NCBI RefSeq assembly: GCF_000003815.2
Contig: NC_049984.1
Location: 15,772,765 to 15,836,764 of the forward strand
Reading direction: 5' to 3'
DNA from: Branchiostoma floridae
Lineage: Eukaryota; Chordata; Leptocardii; Amphioxiformes; Branchiostomatidae
DNA length: 64,000 nucleotides
A program made the translations under genes and the position numbers. Under the pieces are notes generated by a model. The model was not told the DNA's origin. It saw nothing but the letters and a program-made list of their open reading frames with translations, and did no database searches. Positions within the stretch are counted from its first letter, which is position 1. The number at the start of each line of letters is the position of its first letter. Shown piece by piece: positions 10,225 through 22,861 of the stretch.

Positions 10225-11800
10225 TCTAGATGAAACTTCCTACCAGGGATTGTATTCTCTTAATTTTCTTTCCCACTGTCATATGTTTTATCTTTTTTTC
10301 CCCTCGGGTTCTTGAAGTAAGATTCCATTGTGTGTCTTCAGAACCCATTAAGTTGTCCGCCTTTCAAGACCGCGTCAAAGAAAACCAACCTAGACTACAT
10401 AATCCGCGCTGCTAGCGTATCAGGCTCATCATCAAAAACACACACTGATTTATAGCTTAGATGAAAAGTGTTCGATTTTGACTACGCGCCAACCATGTAT
10501 GAAGCAAGTCAATAATACCACCGCTTAGGTCGGTCCTCTAATTTGGAAGTAAATCATATTCAGTGCACAAGGTCTGCTATATTGTTATTACCGCATAATT
10601 CAAATTTACAATGTTAATATTTCAGAGGTATATGATGGAATAGAATTTAACACTTCTGACAATTTCAAACAGAACTACGGTTGATATCAATCCTTTAGCA
10701 GGTATGGAATCCTACGATATGAAAAAGAACTTGAATTTTCAAAAATGTTATTTTTAGCATACATTCACAGAAGACATCGTAAATGCTAATGCGGTCATTT
10801 CAACGGTTCCTGATAGTAAGCTAGTTTAAGAAATTTTTACAGATTTAACACAATGGTCCACCATCTTGGATTTTGTCCGATGGCTTAATTCCATTAGCAT
10901 AATTTATGCATATTTGATTCTGAAATATGAACTGAATTACAGTAGATTTTTATGCGTGTAATAAAACAGTAGTAATGCAGCCAGAAAACCGGAAAAATAC
11001 TATGATAGAACCGAAATTAAGGATTTTCGTCAAAAATGTCTGTTAACAACCGATTACAATTGCAACAAGGAAGAATGGAAAACGTACAAAATTATCTTAA
11101 ATTGTTGCCAATTATATGTCAGGATAACTCTTCAAATTTGGTGGCTTTAGCGTTCGGGCGTTATACGACATGAAAGTTGGCGCCGATCCCAAAGCCAGTC
11201 TGAAAAATAGAAAACTTTCCAAACTCTGTGAAGTTGATGCCAACTAAATTTTAGGAAAGGTCACCAGATTTGGTAACAAGAGTCGTTGGGGCTGTATGCG
11301 ACATGAGAGCTGGCTTATCAAGAGTCTTTGGAAAACCGTTATACAAACCTACACGAAACTTCCTACTAGAGACGGACAGTTTCACCGTAATTTTCTATCC
11401 CACTGTCATATGTTTTGATCAATTTTCCTCGGCTTCTTGAAGTTAGATTCCATTGTGGGTCTTCAGAACCAATTAAGCTGAACGCCTTTCAAGATCGCGT
11501 CAAAGAAAATCAACCGGGACTACATAATCCGCGCCCCCAGCGTATCAAAACCATCAAAAATATATACTCACTGATGGTAGAGATGAAAAATGTTCGATTT
11601 TGACAACGCGCCAACCATATAAATTATGAAGCGAGGCAATACCACCGGTGCTTAGGCCACGAAATCGCATAGATTTATGGTTTGCTATGTTATTGTCACC
11701 ACATAATGAAAATTTAGAATGTTGATATTCTAGAGAAGAACGTTGGAATGATAGTACCTCTGACAATTTCAAACAGAACTACGATTGGTGTTACGCCTTC
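10225..11800 (+). repeat. Direct duplication, ~10225-10720 and ~11340-11800
   Basis: After the last array unit, the blocks 'gcctttcaaga.cgcgtcaaa', 'gactacataatccgcgc', 'gttcgattttgac.acgcgcc' and 'caataccaccg..gcttagg' occur twice, ~1110 bp apart, in the same order and orientation. Both copies begin with array sequence, so the array edge was duplicated together with flanking DNA. No gene is recognisable in either copy. Confidence 0.75.
10721..11339. other. Spacer between the two duplicate blocks, nothing recognised
   Basis: AT-rich, with no long frame and no repeat that I could place elsewhere. Confidence 0.4.
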
Positions 11801-11901
11801 GACAGATATGGAAATAAGGCATAAAAGATTACCATCATTAAATTGTAGAGAGCTTGTTAAAAGCGTCTGCAGAAGATCGTTATATAAGCTTGTGGTATGA
11901 T

Positions 11902-12180
11902 TATAAGTAATCAATCACAAAGATAAGTGACTGATTACAGCTACTTCTAGTAAACACTGAGGGCATTGTACTCACAAAGGACTTTGAACCATAAGAGCGG
12001 TACAGGACCGAAGCTGTTGTAAAGTAACCAATTGCAAAGAAAATTGACTGATGACAGTTACTTAATTCTAGCAAACACTGGCGGCGCTCTGCTAACAAAC
12101 CATTTTGAACTTTAAGAGCGGTACAAGAAAGAAGTTGTATACATAATAACATTTCTATTGTAACCCACGGAGCGGTACAG
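11902..12180 (+). repeat. Short tandem duplication, ~117-bp unit, 2-2.4 copies
   Basis: The order 'aatca/caattgcaaagA', 'tgactgat.acagctact', 'tctagtaaacactg', 'aagagcggtaca' occurs twice in a row with a third partial 'gagcggtacagaagtaacc'. It is non-coding as far as I can see. Confidence 0.7.
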
Positions 12181-12614
12181 AAGTAACCTTTACAAAGACG
12201 GCATCATCAGAGTACAGCTTTCAAGATATCTCTTTCATCTTAGATCTTGCAATCGTGGGTAGCTTGAGGCAACTCTAAGCCTTGTTTCTTGTAATGTAGC
12301 ACCTGGAGATGAACTGAGTCTATCTGACTTTTCTGATTGAAAATGAAGAATATACGCTTTAAGATAATGAACACCCTCATGTTTTAATGTTGCAAATATT
12401 TCAGTTCGTTATGTCGACACAGTCAGTCCCGTGATTAAAAATTGTGAAGTTTGATTGTGTTGCTTTGTTACGACTAAATAGATAGCTGCATTTCTATAGC
12501 TACCTTACCTTGATCATACCAAGCATAGATACTTACAGTGTAGATAATTACACTGACACAGCTGGCAAACGCACATTCTCATTAAAATTCGCACACTTTA
12601 TTTACGTTCCCCTT

Positions 12615-12950
12615 GTGTCGGGAGAGCCACAACCTACGCACGTTAAAGAACCCGCTACATCTTTCGAGAAAGAGTAGGGGCCTGTCTGGAGTTGGTGATT
12701 CACTTCAAATTACCCAGATGGAGGCCTGGCGTACCTCCATACCGTATCAGCCACATGGTGATTTACATCATTCACCCGGACGGGAGACTTGGCGCAACCA
12801 CGTCTTGTAGTCAGCTAGAAAGTATGTCACCCCGTAAGGGGCGGTATAATTCTTTCCCAACGGCGTATGCACATTATGACTCTACTACTTCTACAACTTT
12901 TATTTACGTCATAACCCACTACCAGCTGACAGAAGGCACGTATTAACCTT
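12615..12950 (+). mobile_element. Retroposon 3' fragment
   Basis: The blocks 'gcacgttaaagaaccc', 'aaagagtaggggcctg' and 'ccgtaaggggcggtataa' look like a LINE or SINE 3' region. The last block recurs in the opposite orientation at ~14305. The assignment rests on this recurrence and on general resemblance to retroposon tails, so the class is uncertain. Confidence 0.45.
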
Positions 12951-13254
12951 AGGGCAGTTCAAGGAGGCCTGGAGATAAATGCCTCATGTAAAATGTAGCC
13001 TCGAGATACACGCCTTATGTAATGTCTTGATCTTGACTTCTGACTTTCGCTTCACCTCTTGACCTTCATTGATCGTGACCTTGGAGCTACTAAGACATTG
13101 AGTAATGGACATCGATCTTGTTTTTGACATATAGGGCTTAATTTATTATTCCACTGAATCCTATCCACCTTTTTGACCACCTGACTAAATTTGACACGTT
13201 TTTTTCCTGAATATTCTCCGGGCCCTCTTGGAAATAAAACTTTTACAAGTTGAA

Positions 13255-13412
13255 GGGAAATTTACTCTCCAAGCAGAGATTGATGGGAAAAATCATGCCC
13301 CTTTTTTCTTATATGCCGACTATTTTTCTGTCAGCTAAACATGTCACAATTTTTCTGTCGGTAAAAGCTTACGATTTTCCCAATCAACATCTGCTTGGAG
13401 GGTAGGGAAAAA
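13255..13412. mobile_element. Small inverted-repeat element (~150 bp)
   Basis: Arms at 13263-13296 and 13371-13404 are inverted copies built on CTCCAAGCAGA and GATTGGGAAAAT. A solo copy of the same end ('catctgcttggag') lies at ~14090. This is probably a MITE; target duplications are not clear. Confidence 0.6.
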
Positions 13413-13489
13413 CCAGGTGTCTTCAGCTGAATGTAATGAATGAATTATAAAAGAAGAACGGAGTGTTGGCGGCGTCGCTAAGCCCAAGC

Positions 13490-13600
13490 AATTTGACAGA
13501 GCGCTCAGTAAATTTCATCGGCAAAAGACGATTCTTAAGCTTTTCACGTTTCGTCTTTACGTGACGTTTTGTGTGTTGCAGTCACACTTGTACATTTTCT
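13490..13600. repeat. Degenerate relic of the MITE core
   Basis: It has 'tttgacagagcgctcagtaaatttcatcg' in pieces followed by a CTTTACGTGACGTTTTG block, the same order as at 694 and 58930. Preceding 'ggcggcgtcgct' also occurs at 58930, hinting at a third end type. Confidence 0.5.
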
Positions 13601-13617
13601 TTTTCTTTTTTACTCTC

Positions 13618-13912
13618 GGAAAGACGAGGACAATGTGGCACTGCACTCAAGTTTTGTAACTTATATTAACAGTGCCACATACACGGTACAGACAGAGGGT
13701 AAAGATAGTCATTTTCCTCCCCGACCGAAGTCATGTACCCATTTTTACACCATGGTGTAGTAAGGAAGGTCGAGTAAAGTGCTTTACCCAAGGTCACAAC
13801 GTCGGGGGAGGGGGGAGGGGGGCTTTTGACGCTGTTGGGCACGGCGGGGATCAAACTCAGACCCTCAAGATTCCAAACCGAACGCTCTTCCAGTTACACC
13901 ACGCCTGCCGCC
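13618..13912 (-). mobile_element. tRNA-derived SINE, minus strand
   Basis: Read on the minus strand, it starts with a tRNA-like head (GGCGGCAGGCGTGGTGTAAC, then a B-box-like 'gagtttgatcccc'). It then has a body with 'ccttgggtaaagcactttac', 'acaccatggtgtaaaaa' and 'gtgccacattgtcctcgtc'. Its body closely matches the SINEs at 44135 and 45517. Poly-purine stretches inside are expansions. Target duplications were not resolved. Confidence 0.75.
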
Positions 13913-14261
13913 ACTTGAACGTTTACCATGGTATTCATATCGTAAAGTCAAAGGTAACACAAAATCAGTTTATAACGCATGCTTGGTTTGTACCAACATA
14001 CCCCAGAACAATGAGATACCCCTTTTAGAAATTAAAGACAGATTAACACAGAAATAGGCAGCTGGGAAAACTATTTAATCTCCTCCGACATCTGCTTGGA
14101 GATTGATTGATTGATTGGACTGCATTTAGCTTTCTTCCGGTTGACGCACAACCGAGAAAGGCTTACGTCAGCAACGCTAATCGTAATCACTCAGAATCAT
14201 GAACCATGATTCCTCTGACGAAAGAATACATGATTAACGTTACATAATAGTGGAATTAACA

Positions 14262-14420
14262 TACAGTCAGTCAGTCATAGTCATACGGTACATTACAGCA
14301 CCGTTGGAGTTATACCGCCCCTTACGGCGTGGCATACCCTGCTCCACCTCACACGAGGATGAACGATGATGATGGTGATGACGGGGTGGCATACCCTTTT
14401 TTCTAGCTGAATACGAGACG
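14262..14420 (-). mobile_element. Retroposon 3' end, minus strand, GACT-type tail
   Basis: Reverse complement of the block at ~12822 (ccgtaaggggcggtataa, caacgg, tatgac), ending in a short 'gactgactgactg' tail at 14262-14275. The tail position indicates that the 3' end is at the low coordinate. Confidence 0.5.
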
Positions 14421-15042
14421 GGAATGCATGCGCCAGGTCTTAACATACAGAGAAAGATAATTGCACACATTACACACAGAGATAAAAAAAAAACTATCGA
14501 ATGGTTGGATTTTTTTCTTGGCTTGTGGGAATGCTTGTGTACCAAAGGATGCTATGATTATAATAACCTCCTTGGTATAATGTTACAACCTTTTGGGTAA
14601 CTTGAGAAATTGGTAACATGTCAGTTATATTTTTGTTTGGGAACTATTCAAGGCAAGGCCAAGGGGCAAGGCCTCGTGGTTATTTGAAACCTTTCGTCAT
14701 TAGGAAGGACGCAAATGGAAGCATGGAAATCTGCACCACTTGAAAGTTGACTCCCGACAATATCCATGCCCTTGTAAATGACACTGCGCATGCTTTTAGA
14801 CGGTATCTAACAACGTTCACAAGATTAGGAACTGCATGTTTGTGCCAAGAACTGAAAATGATCTCGAAACAGTTCAGCTCAGCTACATGTCGAGCATTCA
14901 AACTCACGACTTCTTGTTCAAGATTACCACAAGTTAGTCTCTACCAGACTGACTACACTGGCTGTTATAGGGAGAATAACGTTAACTTGCCAGGGGAGTT
15001 TTGTTACCACACGAGTTAACTTGCCGCGCAGGAGAAACATTT

Positions 15043-15141
15043 AGCCTGGTATGCAGCCGTGATATAGCTCCCAAGTCTCTTCTCTCCTCTCCGCAATTAC
15101 GTAATTGCGGAGAGGAGAGAAGAGACTCGGGAGCTTAGGCT
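15043..15141. mobile_element. 99-bp palindromic mini-element with 10-bp target duplication
   Basis: Arms 15066-15100 and 15101-15135 are 35-nt inverted copies with zero spacer and one mismatched pair (15073 with 15128). The outer ends are AGCCTGG and, in reverse, AGCCTAA. The 10-bp AGAAACATTT stands on both sides (15033-15042 and 15142-15151). The element therefore moved as a unit and would extrude a near-perfect hairpin. Ends and duplication length resemble the element at 29873-30103. Confidence 0.85.
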
Positions 15142-15825
15142 AGAAACATTTACCTTAGCGAGGACAGACTCCCCTGCCCGATTTTTTTGCCGAATTCTAC
15201 ACTCCCCGTACCCCCTTATAACGGCCTGGTGGAGGCTAGCAACAAACGTCTGCACTACGCCTGCATATTACTTTTGCCAGAGTTGGACAGGAAGTATGAT
15301 TGAAACGTTGGAGTTACTAGTAGATTCAACCTCGTTAAAAGTTCATTGCAAAGTTCACACACTGGTGAGATGAAGATTACAATAATCCCAGCCAGACGTA
15401 ATGTCTTACCCAAAGGCGAAGTTTCCACGTCGGCAGCAACATGACTTAAGTTCGCGTTCCCACTGACCGTTTTGAGACCGTTGTGTGACCAACATAGAAT
15501 TTGCATAACCTATGGCTGTATCATTGCAATGTCAGCCATGGTTATGTAAAATAATGATTTGAAAAATAGTAATACATGTAACAATTGAAAAAAAAAACAA
15601 TTTGGTTTAAACATCGAAACGAGGGATTTTCATCGTTCAATGAGAGACGTGACTTCAACGGTTGCTGTCTCATCAGGTGAAGGAAAGCACCGCATTACAA
15701 TGATTTATCCTCATATCTGAGTAAAATAAAGTCGTGCCTATCCACATTCGCAAAATCTTTAAAACTTGTATTACACACCCATTGCACTAGGATGACAACC
15801 TCGCTACGACCCTCCTGCGATCGAG
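15142..15825. other. No recognisable gene
   Basis: After the target duplication of the palindrome, I see only ordinary sequence with short, motif-free frames. Confidence 0.4.
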
Positions 15826-16015
15826 TAGTTTGACAGTACACTCAACAGATTTAATTGATGAAGAACGGATCATTTCTAGCAATGTGCGTTTTTGTCTTTT
15901 CAGCTATACATTGATTTGTAACGTTTGCAATGATGATATTTCAATTATGAAATTAATGGACATCTGGATCAAAATTAGGACGCATCGAGGTCGCAGCGCA
16001 ATCGCCGTCTGATGG
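15826..16015. repeat. Degenerate relic of the MITE core
   Basis: It begins 'tttgacagtacactcaac' and continues with ATTTAATTGATGAAGAACGG and 'tgatgatatttcaattatg'. It ends near GGTCGCAGCGCAATCGCCGT, a motif that also occurs near 23590 (GCAGCGCGATCGCCGTCT). Confidence 0.5.
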
Positions 16016-16479
16016 AATGATTTAGTGTCAAAGGTATATAAAATGAAGCTATCGGTGTCTCAAGAAACTTTACAACTTGTCTTCTCGAAAAACATCGTGC
16101 AATATGTCTCCCTGTGTCCCATAATGATTGAGATGGTAACAGCTCATTAAAGTTACACTATGTCGCAGCAGACATGTTAGTATAACGTTGGCTGACTGGC
16201 AAAGTAGGCAATTTGGCAGCATGCCCGACACATGTACGCACATATCAGAACATTTTCCCACCCAAATAGGTAGCCAAGTGTCCAGCAAGGTGCCAATTGG
16301 TCGTAACTTTAAAGACATAAGATGTTGTATGGCAAACATGACACTAGACGGCAATATCACTACGACTATCTCTGCGATGTAAGTTGGACCTGTGTAACTC
16401 TGGAGTTCATAATTCTTATTCACATTTTTTTTTGGATCACGCGAAATGTTAATGTTAAGGTATGGTTGAAAAGAGAACA

Positions 16480-16600
16480 AAACATGTAGAAACCACAAAA
16501 ATTGAGATTCGTTTTTATCTATGAAATTCGTTGAGCAATATCCAAAATCACTCGGTTGCATGAAGGTCACGGTTACGGTCAAGTTAGGTCGCAGACTTAG
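16480..16600. repeat. Degenerate relic of the MITE core, reverse orientation
   Basis: The blocks 'gattcgtttttatct.tgaaattcgttga' and 'aggtcacggttacggtcaag' correspond in reverse to the core and one end of the relics at 15826 and 22862. Confidence 0.4.
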
Positions 16601-19600
16601 TAGAATGGGTGTATAATCCTAACTCTGGGCTAAATGTTAAGGAAATGGGCCGTGGGGAAGTGGTCATTTTGCTTTGGAAATGTCTGTGAGAAGTATGATG
16701 TTATGAAGATAAAGGGATACCAACTGTCATCACAAATGAGTTCCTTCCCCCGAAGTGACTAAAGGGCGAATGGCGAAATGTTATGCTCCAGAGTGCAACG
16801 AAATCAGATCGTGTTCGTTTCACGTTTAATTTACATAGTCATTCGAAGTCAAAGACGGTCATGTAACGTACCAAAGCGTAATATAAATTCCGTGTGTGAA
16901 GTAAGCCGGCAAGTTCAAAGGAATCTATGTTGTGAAACATATTCATCAATGTTATCGTCTTGTCTGTACATTGATTGAAGACCTTTATCGCACATTTAGA
17001 GTGTTTGGCGCCTATGCTAATTTTCCGTCTCTTAAACTGGCAGTCGTTGCCTTCTAAAACGGTCGTCGGATAATTAATGGTTAATGACCTTCCCCGAGGT
17101 GAATTAGTGTCATAACGCCCGTTCTTTTGCTATACGCACCTCATAAAACCACCGAGTGAGCGAAGCCCTGTCTATTGAAATGTTGTCTATGTATTTTTTT
17201 TTTGGTCTCTTGTCAGCCCCCAAAAAAGTTATGAAACGTTCGGATATTGGTAAAGAGAGAAAAGACAGAAGATGGTATCGCATATCTTTTCATAAACCCA
17301 AGTCGACGTCATAATATTTTAACTACATACAACGCCATAATGTTTCAACTGCCTACATCTTGTAAGTGGCAAACTTTACAGGCCATATATAGTATTATGT
17401 TATACGCAATAAGGCGTACAAGCTTAACCCTCGACGCTCGTCCAAAGAGCAAGAGTGCGTTGGCTGGGGCACGCTGTTTGAATACCAAGGTTCAAGGCTA
17501 CCCAGGGTGATTTTAACTCGGTGCCCAACTTGAAGGAAGACGGGGGATGGGGGCAAGTCGAGACGTGGAAAAGAAAAAAAATGAATGGGATTTAAACGAA
17601 ATGGCTGTAGCTGTGAGGGGGCTCTGCGGACAGCAACGGATTTTTGATTTGATTTATTCGGCTGCATTTCTACCCAACTTACCGGACTTTCAAGGAATTA
17701 GTCCTGGTAACTGTACAATCTACCAGTAACAATTTGAAATAAACGGTTTCATTGCGTCCACCGATACATGAGATGTACTTTTCGAACTTGGTTATACAGA
17801 CAAAACGCACGATACGGGCTAGCAGCCGTACCATCTGTTAAACTATCTTTGATACAATCAATAGTACGAAGCAACAGATAAACGATAATGGAAGGCAATA
17901 ACCGTCCGCCTCAGTGTCTGCACTGCAAAGCAACAACGACGACGATATCATGAAGACGTTTTTATGAGGCCTTTCCTTAATTGGACGTGTGGCTACTTCG
18001 CCGGCGAATGAGTTATCAACCTTAAATGTATCCCGTTTTAGTGGCTGTAAAGCTCACCGTTCTCTATCTTAATCTGCCACCTTGAGGCCTTCAGACAACA
18101 TCTCAACCTACGCTGACCAAATCATGTCTCAGTGTTTTTTTCTTTTATTATTTGATGAATGATATAAATCTAATACACATCAAGGGTAGCTTATCTTGGT
18201 AAACCAGTGGCAATATAACGTCGCTGTAGGCGTCTTATAAATCTATAGCAGGGACTACTTTAATTACCTTCTCTAAGAGGGTGGGTATGTTTATCTGTTT
18301 ATCTGTTTGTGAACAGCTTAATACCGATGGGTCTTTAGGATATTTTGTATGTTGGTAGATCTTGACAAAATGAAGAAATACATTCTGGACTCTCTACTTG
18401 TTTTCATAGGTTTTAGTATCTCTTGTTTTGGACAGGCTATGGTCACGATTTTTGGTGGCTCAATTGCTAAAAAAAGTGACATTAAGATGCGGCCCAGCGT
18501 CTTCCTTTGGAACTGCAGGGGCGTTTTAGTTACAGACGTTAAGACGGGATGCTTTATTCAGCTACATGTACCTGAAATCAATATTAGCACTATTGCTTGA
18601 GGCGTAGGTGTGGGGTTGTTGAACTCTAGCTATGCATATAGCTACCCGACAAGATTTATATTTTTGGTAGGTAGGTCCATCGAGGTCAATTTCGATAATG
18701 GACCTCCTATCGTCTTACTGTGGTACTGCAGCGGGGCGGTCGGTAAATGGATTCTGAAGCGTTAGATAGCTCTTGGGACTTGAGAAAGTGGTGAAGCTTC
18801 GGGTCCATTCATGAAACCGCATGGGCCGGTTTGGTTTGAGATTTTTCCCACCCAATTTCTACCGAATTCTACTAAAATAAACATTATAAAAAGGGAGACT
18901 AATACAATATACCAGGATAAAGGCGAAGCCGTGAGACATACTGTAGTTATCAATTTGTCTTACCTCTTGAGAACATAAATGTGAAAGCAAGTACACACCA
19001 TTCCGTACATCGACTCTGATAAAGTCCATTTATTACGATCATGTCTGGAATATAAGAATAACTTGAGGCTTTCCTTTCCGTTTTACAATTCTGTACAATA
19101 GATGATCAGAAAAGATAGCTTCAGACGGCTTTTCGTCGCGTCTCATACAAGAAATTTGATGTTCACGATAGATATAATCTCACACAACAAGCTTATACAC
19201 TAGACAGGTGCATAAGGAAGTAAGCCTTACTTTAGTGTTCTCTAAGGGAATATCAATATAGAGCAACACGTTCCGAAAAGATTCAAGTTACTTTCAAATG
19301 CCAACCAAAGTGCGCTAACATAAAACCAATTACATACTTAAATCCTTTACCATCAAATCTTGTGTATATGATATACATTTTTAAAATGATGAATATAACA
19401 GTTAATACATATATTAATGACCAAGAAATATAATACGTCTATGGCACAATTATATGTGATCAAAACGAGGTATACAGTTCTCCTGAGTCTTCAGGCATTT
19501 CAAATCACAATCAAAACTTTACCAAAGCTTCTACCATCGAATCCATATCTATACATTACATAAATCATCAAGAAACAGATCTTCCACTAGTGATACGATT

Positions 19601-21940
19601 TTCTATCAAAATGAAGTGCACAGTCCTACTGTGATAATAACCTTGTATATAATAACAAAATTATATCACCATTACATTTGGTACCATCAAATTCTGCGTA
19701 TGTAATATATGTAATGCAAATTATGTCTACTATGTCATGTCTTTCTGTGTATCCAATGGCAACCGAAAAACACATTCCGGACCTAAATTGTGCTCTTTTG
19801 GTAAAATAGTTTAGATAAATAAAATATATAGAGATTACAAAGAGGAATTGGAACCATTTGACCACTGCAATACTTATTATTTGATGCAGTAAAGACAAAT
19901 CAAAGACAAATCAGCAGAATATATGAGGTATTACAGTCAATTTGATATGCACGATAAATATAACTTCACACGATAGAGATCTCTACAAATATTATTTTTG
20001 TAATGTAGAGTATGTACTATCAAATGCTGTGTATATCATATACATATTGCATATTACAGTTTATTTGGTGGTACATGAAATGTATAACGTTAAATGATTA
20101 ACAGACAAATTTGGCAATATTGATACATTTATTGTGTGATCAAAATGAAGTGCACTGTTCGACCGAGGCGTCAGTCATTTTAAAGTACAAACAAAAGTTG
20201 AACTTTAACACTAATCAAATCCTGTGTATATAACAATTATCATAATACAAAGCGATATGATACAATACAAATGATACTTCTTTTAAATGTCTTCTCGAAT
20301 ATCAAGAAACGCATGAGAGACGAGTCATTAATCTTACTTATGATCGACGTATAAGATTTGAAAATAATATTCCTTTTTACACATATCTGAAGTGTATGAA
20401 CCGGTCTAGTCTGCTGGGACTGACTGACCATAGCATTACTGAAATATGCATTTCAAAAATATCTAAATCGCAAATAAAGCCATACATAAAATACATAACG
20501 TTCACAAAATTAAACAATTTCTGAAGAGAAATTGAAATCATTTGACAACAGCAGTACTACAAGGACGAAACAGTCAAGTCAAACAAACCAACTATATGAG
20601 AACGCTCGTAGTCATAATGAAATTATGTTTCTTTCATGTACGTTCAAGGATATCAGTATACACAATTCCTGCTACCATGCACTTCGTGCAATAGACCAGC
20701 TATTGTGTCATCAATAAAGCCTTTCAGGCAACTATCAAGGGACAAAAATCTTCAAATGAAGAGCCCCTCCAAAATGTCATTCAACCAATTTCTACCATTA
20801 GCATACACGTAGGAAATATCAGTTAAAGGTGACCAAACTCACTGGATATAATGAGATATCAGAAGATGAAAAACAAGTATGGCTTCTTTGAAGGTCAGCT
20901 TCTTACATTTGATTTCTTCCGTCCTTTCTGTGTTTTTCCTCCCTTGGTCATCAAAATATGTTAGGATACATTTATTTTATTTTTCGTGCGTACATTTGTA
21001 TACGTAATATTGTATCTGGCATGGTTTAAAATTGATCGTAGCCTTGTTTAATTGAATATCGGTATTACGAGACTCTAATGGCAATTATCATATAGCCAGG
21101 GGACGTGGGCCAATCTGAAGGCCCCATTTCATGCTGGTTATGACGCCGTAAGAGCCGTGCATTAAATTTTTGATTATCACACGTGTGCATTAAAACTTTT
21201 GAAAGTTTAAACCAATCTGAAGGACAGACAAACAGGACGCTGGCCAATCAGAATGAGATATCCAGGAATCGTCCATCTGCCAAGATAGGGGAATAAGTAC
21301 AGGCATGGCAGGGGGGATGGCTCCCTCTATTAACATCGGTAGTGCGTGTTTCTTTGTTCAAAGAAAACATTTGCAGTCTTAAAACAACATTGAAATACCT
21401 ATAATATTTAAGACAATAAAATCTATTTCAAGTCATGTCCAATTTAAACTGCAAATGGAAAATAAAATTATTTGCACCTCTGCCCATTCAAGTTCAGACG
21501 ACAATAACATCACGGTCCGCCATTGAGTAGCGGTCATGGCGCTGGAGGACCAAAATGCTACCTTTCTTTGGAGAAGTCGTGTCTGGGTTCGTAGTGAACG
21601 AGATTCTCAAGAGCTGTGAAGCACAGGGATCCCGGAATGCCTCAGGAAAGCCGGCAGAGATTTAGCGCCTGATACGAACGAACTCGACAAACTGGAGAAT
21701 GGGCGAGTGGAGAAATACGGAGCGCGCAATAGTTTGTAACATAATGAATCGACTTTGTTCTTATTTCAAGCCTTGGAACAGAAATACATTTCACGTACAA
21801 GTTTTATGTTGTTCAAATTCACTGTTCAAATTTATGCACTGAATAAAAGATGTATGTTTTATAAAGGAATTTGTCGCTCCTACTCAACCGGAAACTCTAC
21901 TCTACTCTTAAATGGGTCAGTGTGGGTAGGCTATATGATA
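16600..21940. other. Long non-coding stretch without a supported gene
   Basis: The sequence is strongly AT-rich, especially 19000-20800, where phrases such as 'tgatcaaaatgaagtgcac' and 'tcaaatcctgtgtata' recur loosely (19455, 19605, 20140), suggesting an old tandem duplication. Frames of 60-90 codons have no recognisable domain and no splice context. No tRNA, rRNA or other RNA gene was seen. Confidence 0.4.
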
Positions 21941-21941
21941 A

Positions 21942-22136
21942 TAAGGGTTAATGACCCACCTGTTCCTCCGTATATATGGTGTCATNNNNNNNNNNNNNNN
22001 NNNNNNNNNNNNNNNNNNNNNNNNNNNNNNNNNNNNNNNNNNNNNNNNNNNNNNNNNNNNNNNNNNNNNNNNNNNNNNNNNNNNNAGGACAGGCGTTTGA
22101 CATCATATACACCTCGGGGCGGGTCATTAACCCTTA
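21942..22136. mobile_element. Inverted-repeat element broken by an assembly gap
   Basis: The left end TAAGGGTTAATGACCC is matched in reverse at 22121-22136, and the similarity continues inward to a 'tatatggtgtca/tatatgatgtca' block. The middle is lost in the gap, so full size and content are unknown. It is probably a MITE. Confidence 0.7.
21986..22085. other. Assembly gap (100 N)
   Basis: Exactly 100 undetermined bases, a placeholder rather than a measured size, inside an inverted-repeat element. Confidence 0.99.
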
Positions 22137-22860
22137 ATTGACAAACCCGGCGGCAAGAGTAAAGCACCTATCACACATAGCCGACCATCAAAATGCAAAA
22201 ATATACCGGACATGCAGTCACTCTCTCATTGGCTACACTGCTAATTGCCATTCTCTCATTGGTTGAACGGCTAATTATGATTGACAGGATGGGAGTGACA
22301 TTAACGTTGTAAGCAGCTGTAGGATCTGTTATAATAGTACCGATCACACTGAATGGCTTACGGAGACAGCTGTTACTTTAGTTGGAGCCAAGCCAAAAGA
22401 TCCGTTATTCTCACGGATAACGTATGTACTATTATTCACTGACTGACCTTTACTTTAGCAAGCCCGACGATGTTGCCAGCAAAATGTGTACACTTCTGGC
22501 ATATTAATTGGGTTGAATCTATCTACATCTTCAATTGTTAACAATATACGAAACGGAGTATATATTGTATATTGGCAGTGAGTAATACATCGTTTCGATA
22601 GAGAAAATATGAAAATTTTGAGTAGGTGTTTTATAAATGGCACGCTTCAGAATATGTTGCGGTTAATATATTTCAATTGTAGTTTTTGTTATTTTATTAC
22701 ATTTTTAATTGTATGAGTCCTGGAAATTAGCTCAATCTGAGCAAAAGATCATCCCAAGAAACTCAACACAATTGGCTATAATTTGAGGTTCGAGAAAATC
22801 TAGCTTTTTAGATTTTGATCTAAATCATTTGGCAACAGTACTGTTTGCACACCCATTCCT
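22137..22860. other. No recognisable gene
   Basis: A pair 'ctctctcattggctacactgctaatt' and 'ttctctcattggttgaacggctaatt' (in pieces) forms a ~50-bp direct repeat near 22220-22275. Otherwise nothing was identified. Confidence 0.4.
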
Positions 22861-22861
22861 C

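Larger units (their letters stand above)
4276..10345 (+). repeat. Tandem array, ~360-bp unit, about ten copies
   Basis: The landmark 'cttcccaggggctctgg' and its variants fall near 4414, 5744, 6106, 6266, 6630, 6988, 7140, 7495, 9584, 9935 and 10300. After subtracting two insertions the spacing is ~345-372 bp, with two short ~155-bp steps. Each unit also carries 'cttcctaccagggatgg', 'ggttgccatccggtgcat' and 'gatgttgtatttcctgtg'. Open frames of ~70-97 codons on the minus strand at 7265-7558 and 9705-9929 are the same repeat read in the same frame and are not genes. Confidence 0.85.

Noticed and set aside
18349-18600. 83-codon frame beginning with a hydrophobic stretch that looks like a signal peptide
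   Set aside because: It has no conserved motif, no splice context and lies near repeat-like 'tgtttatctgtttgtgaacag' wording also seen near 62550.
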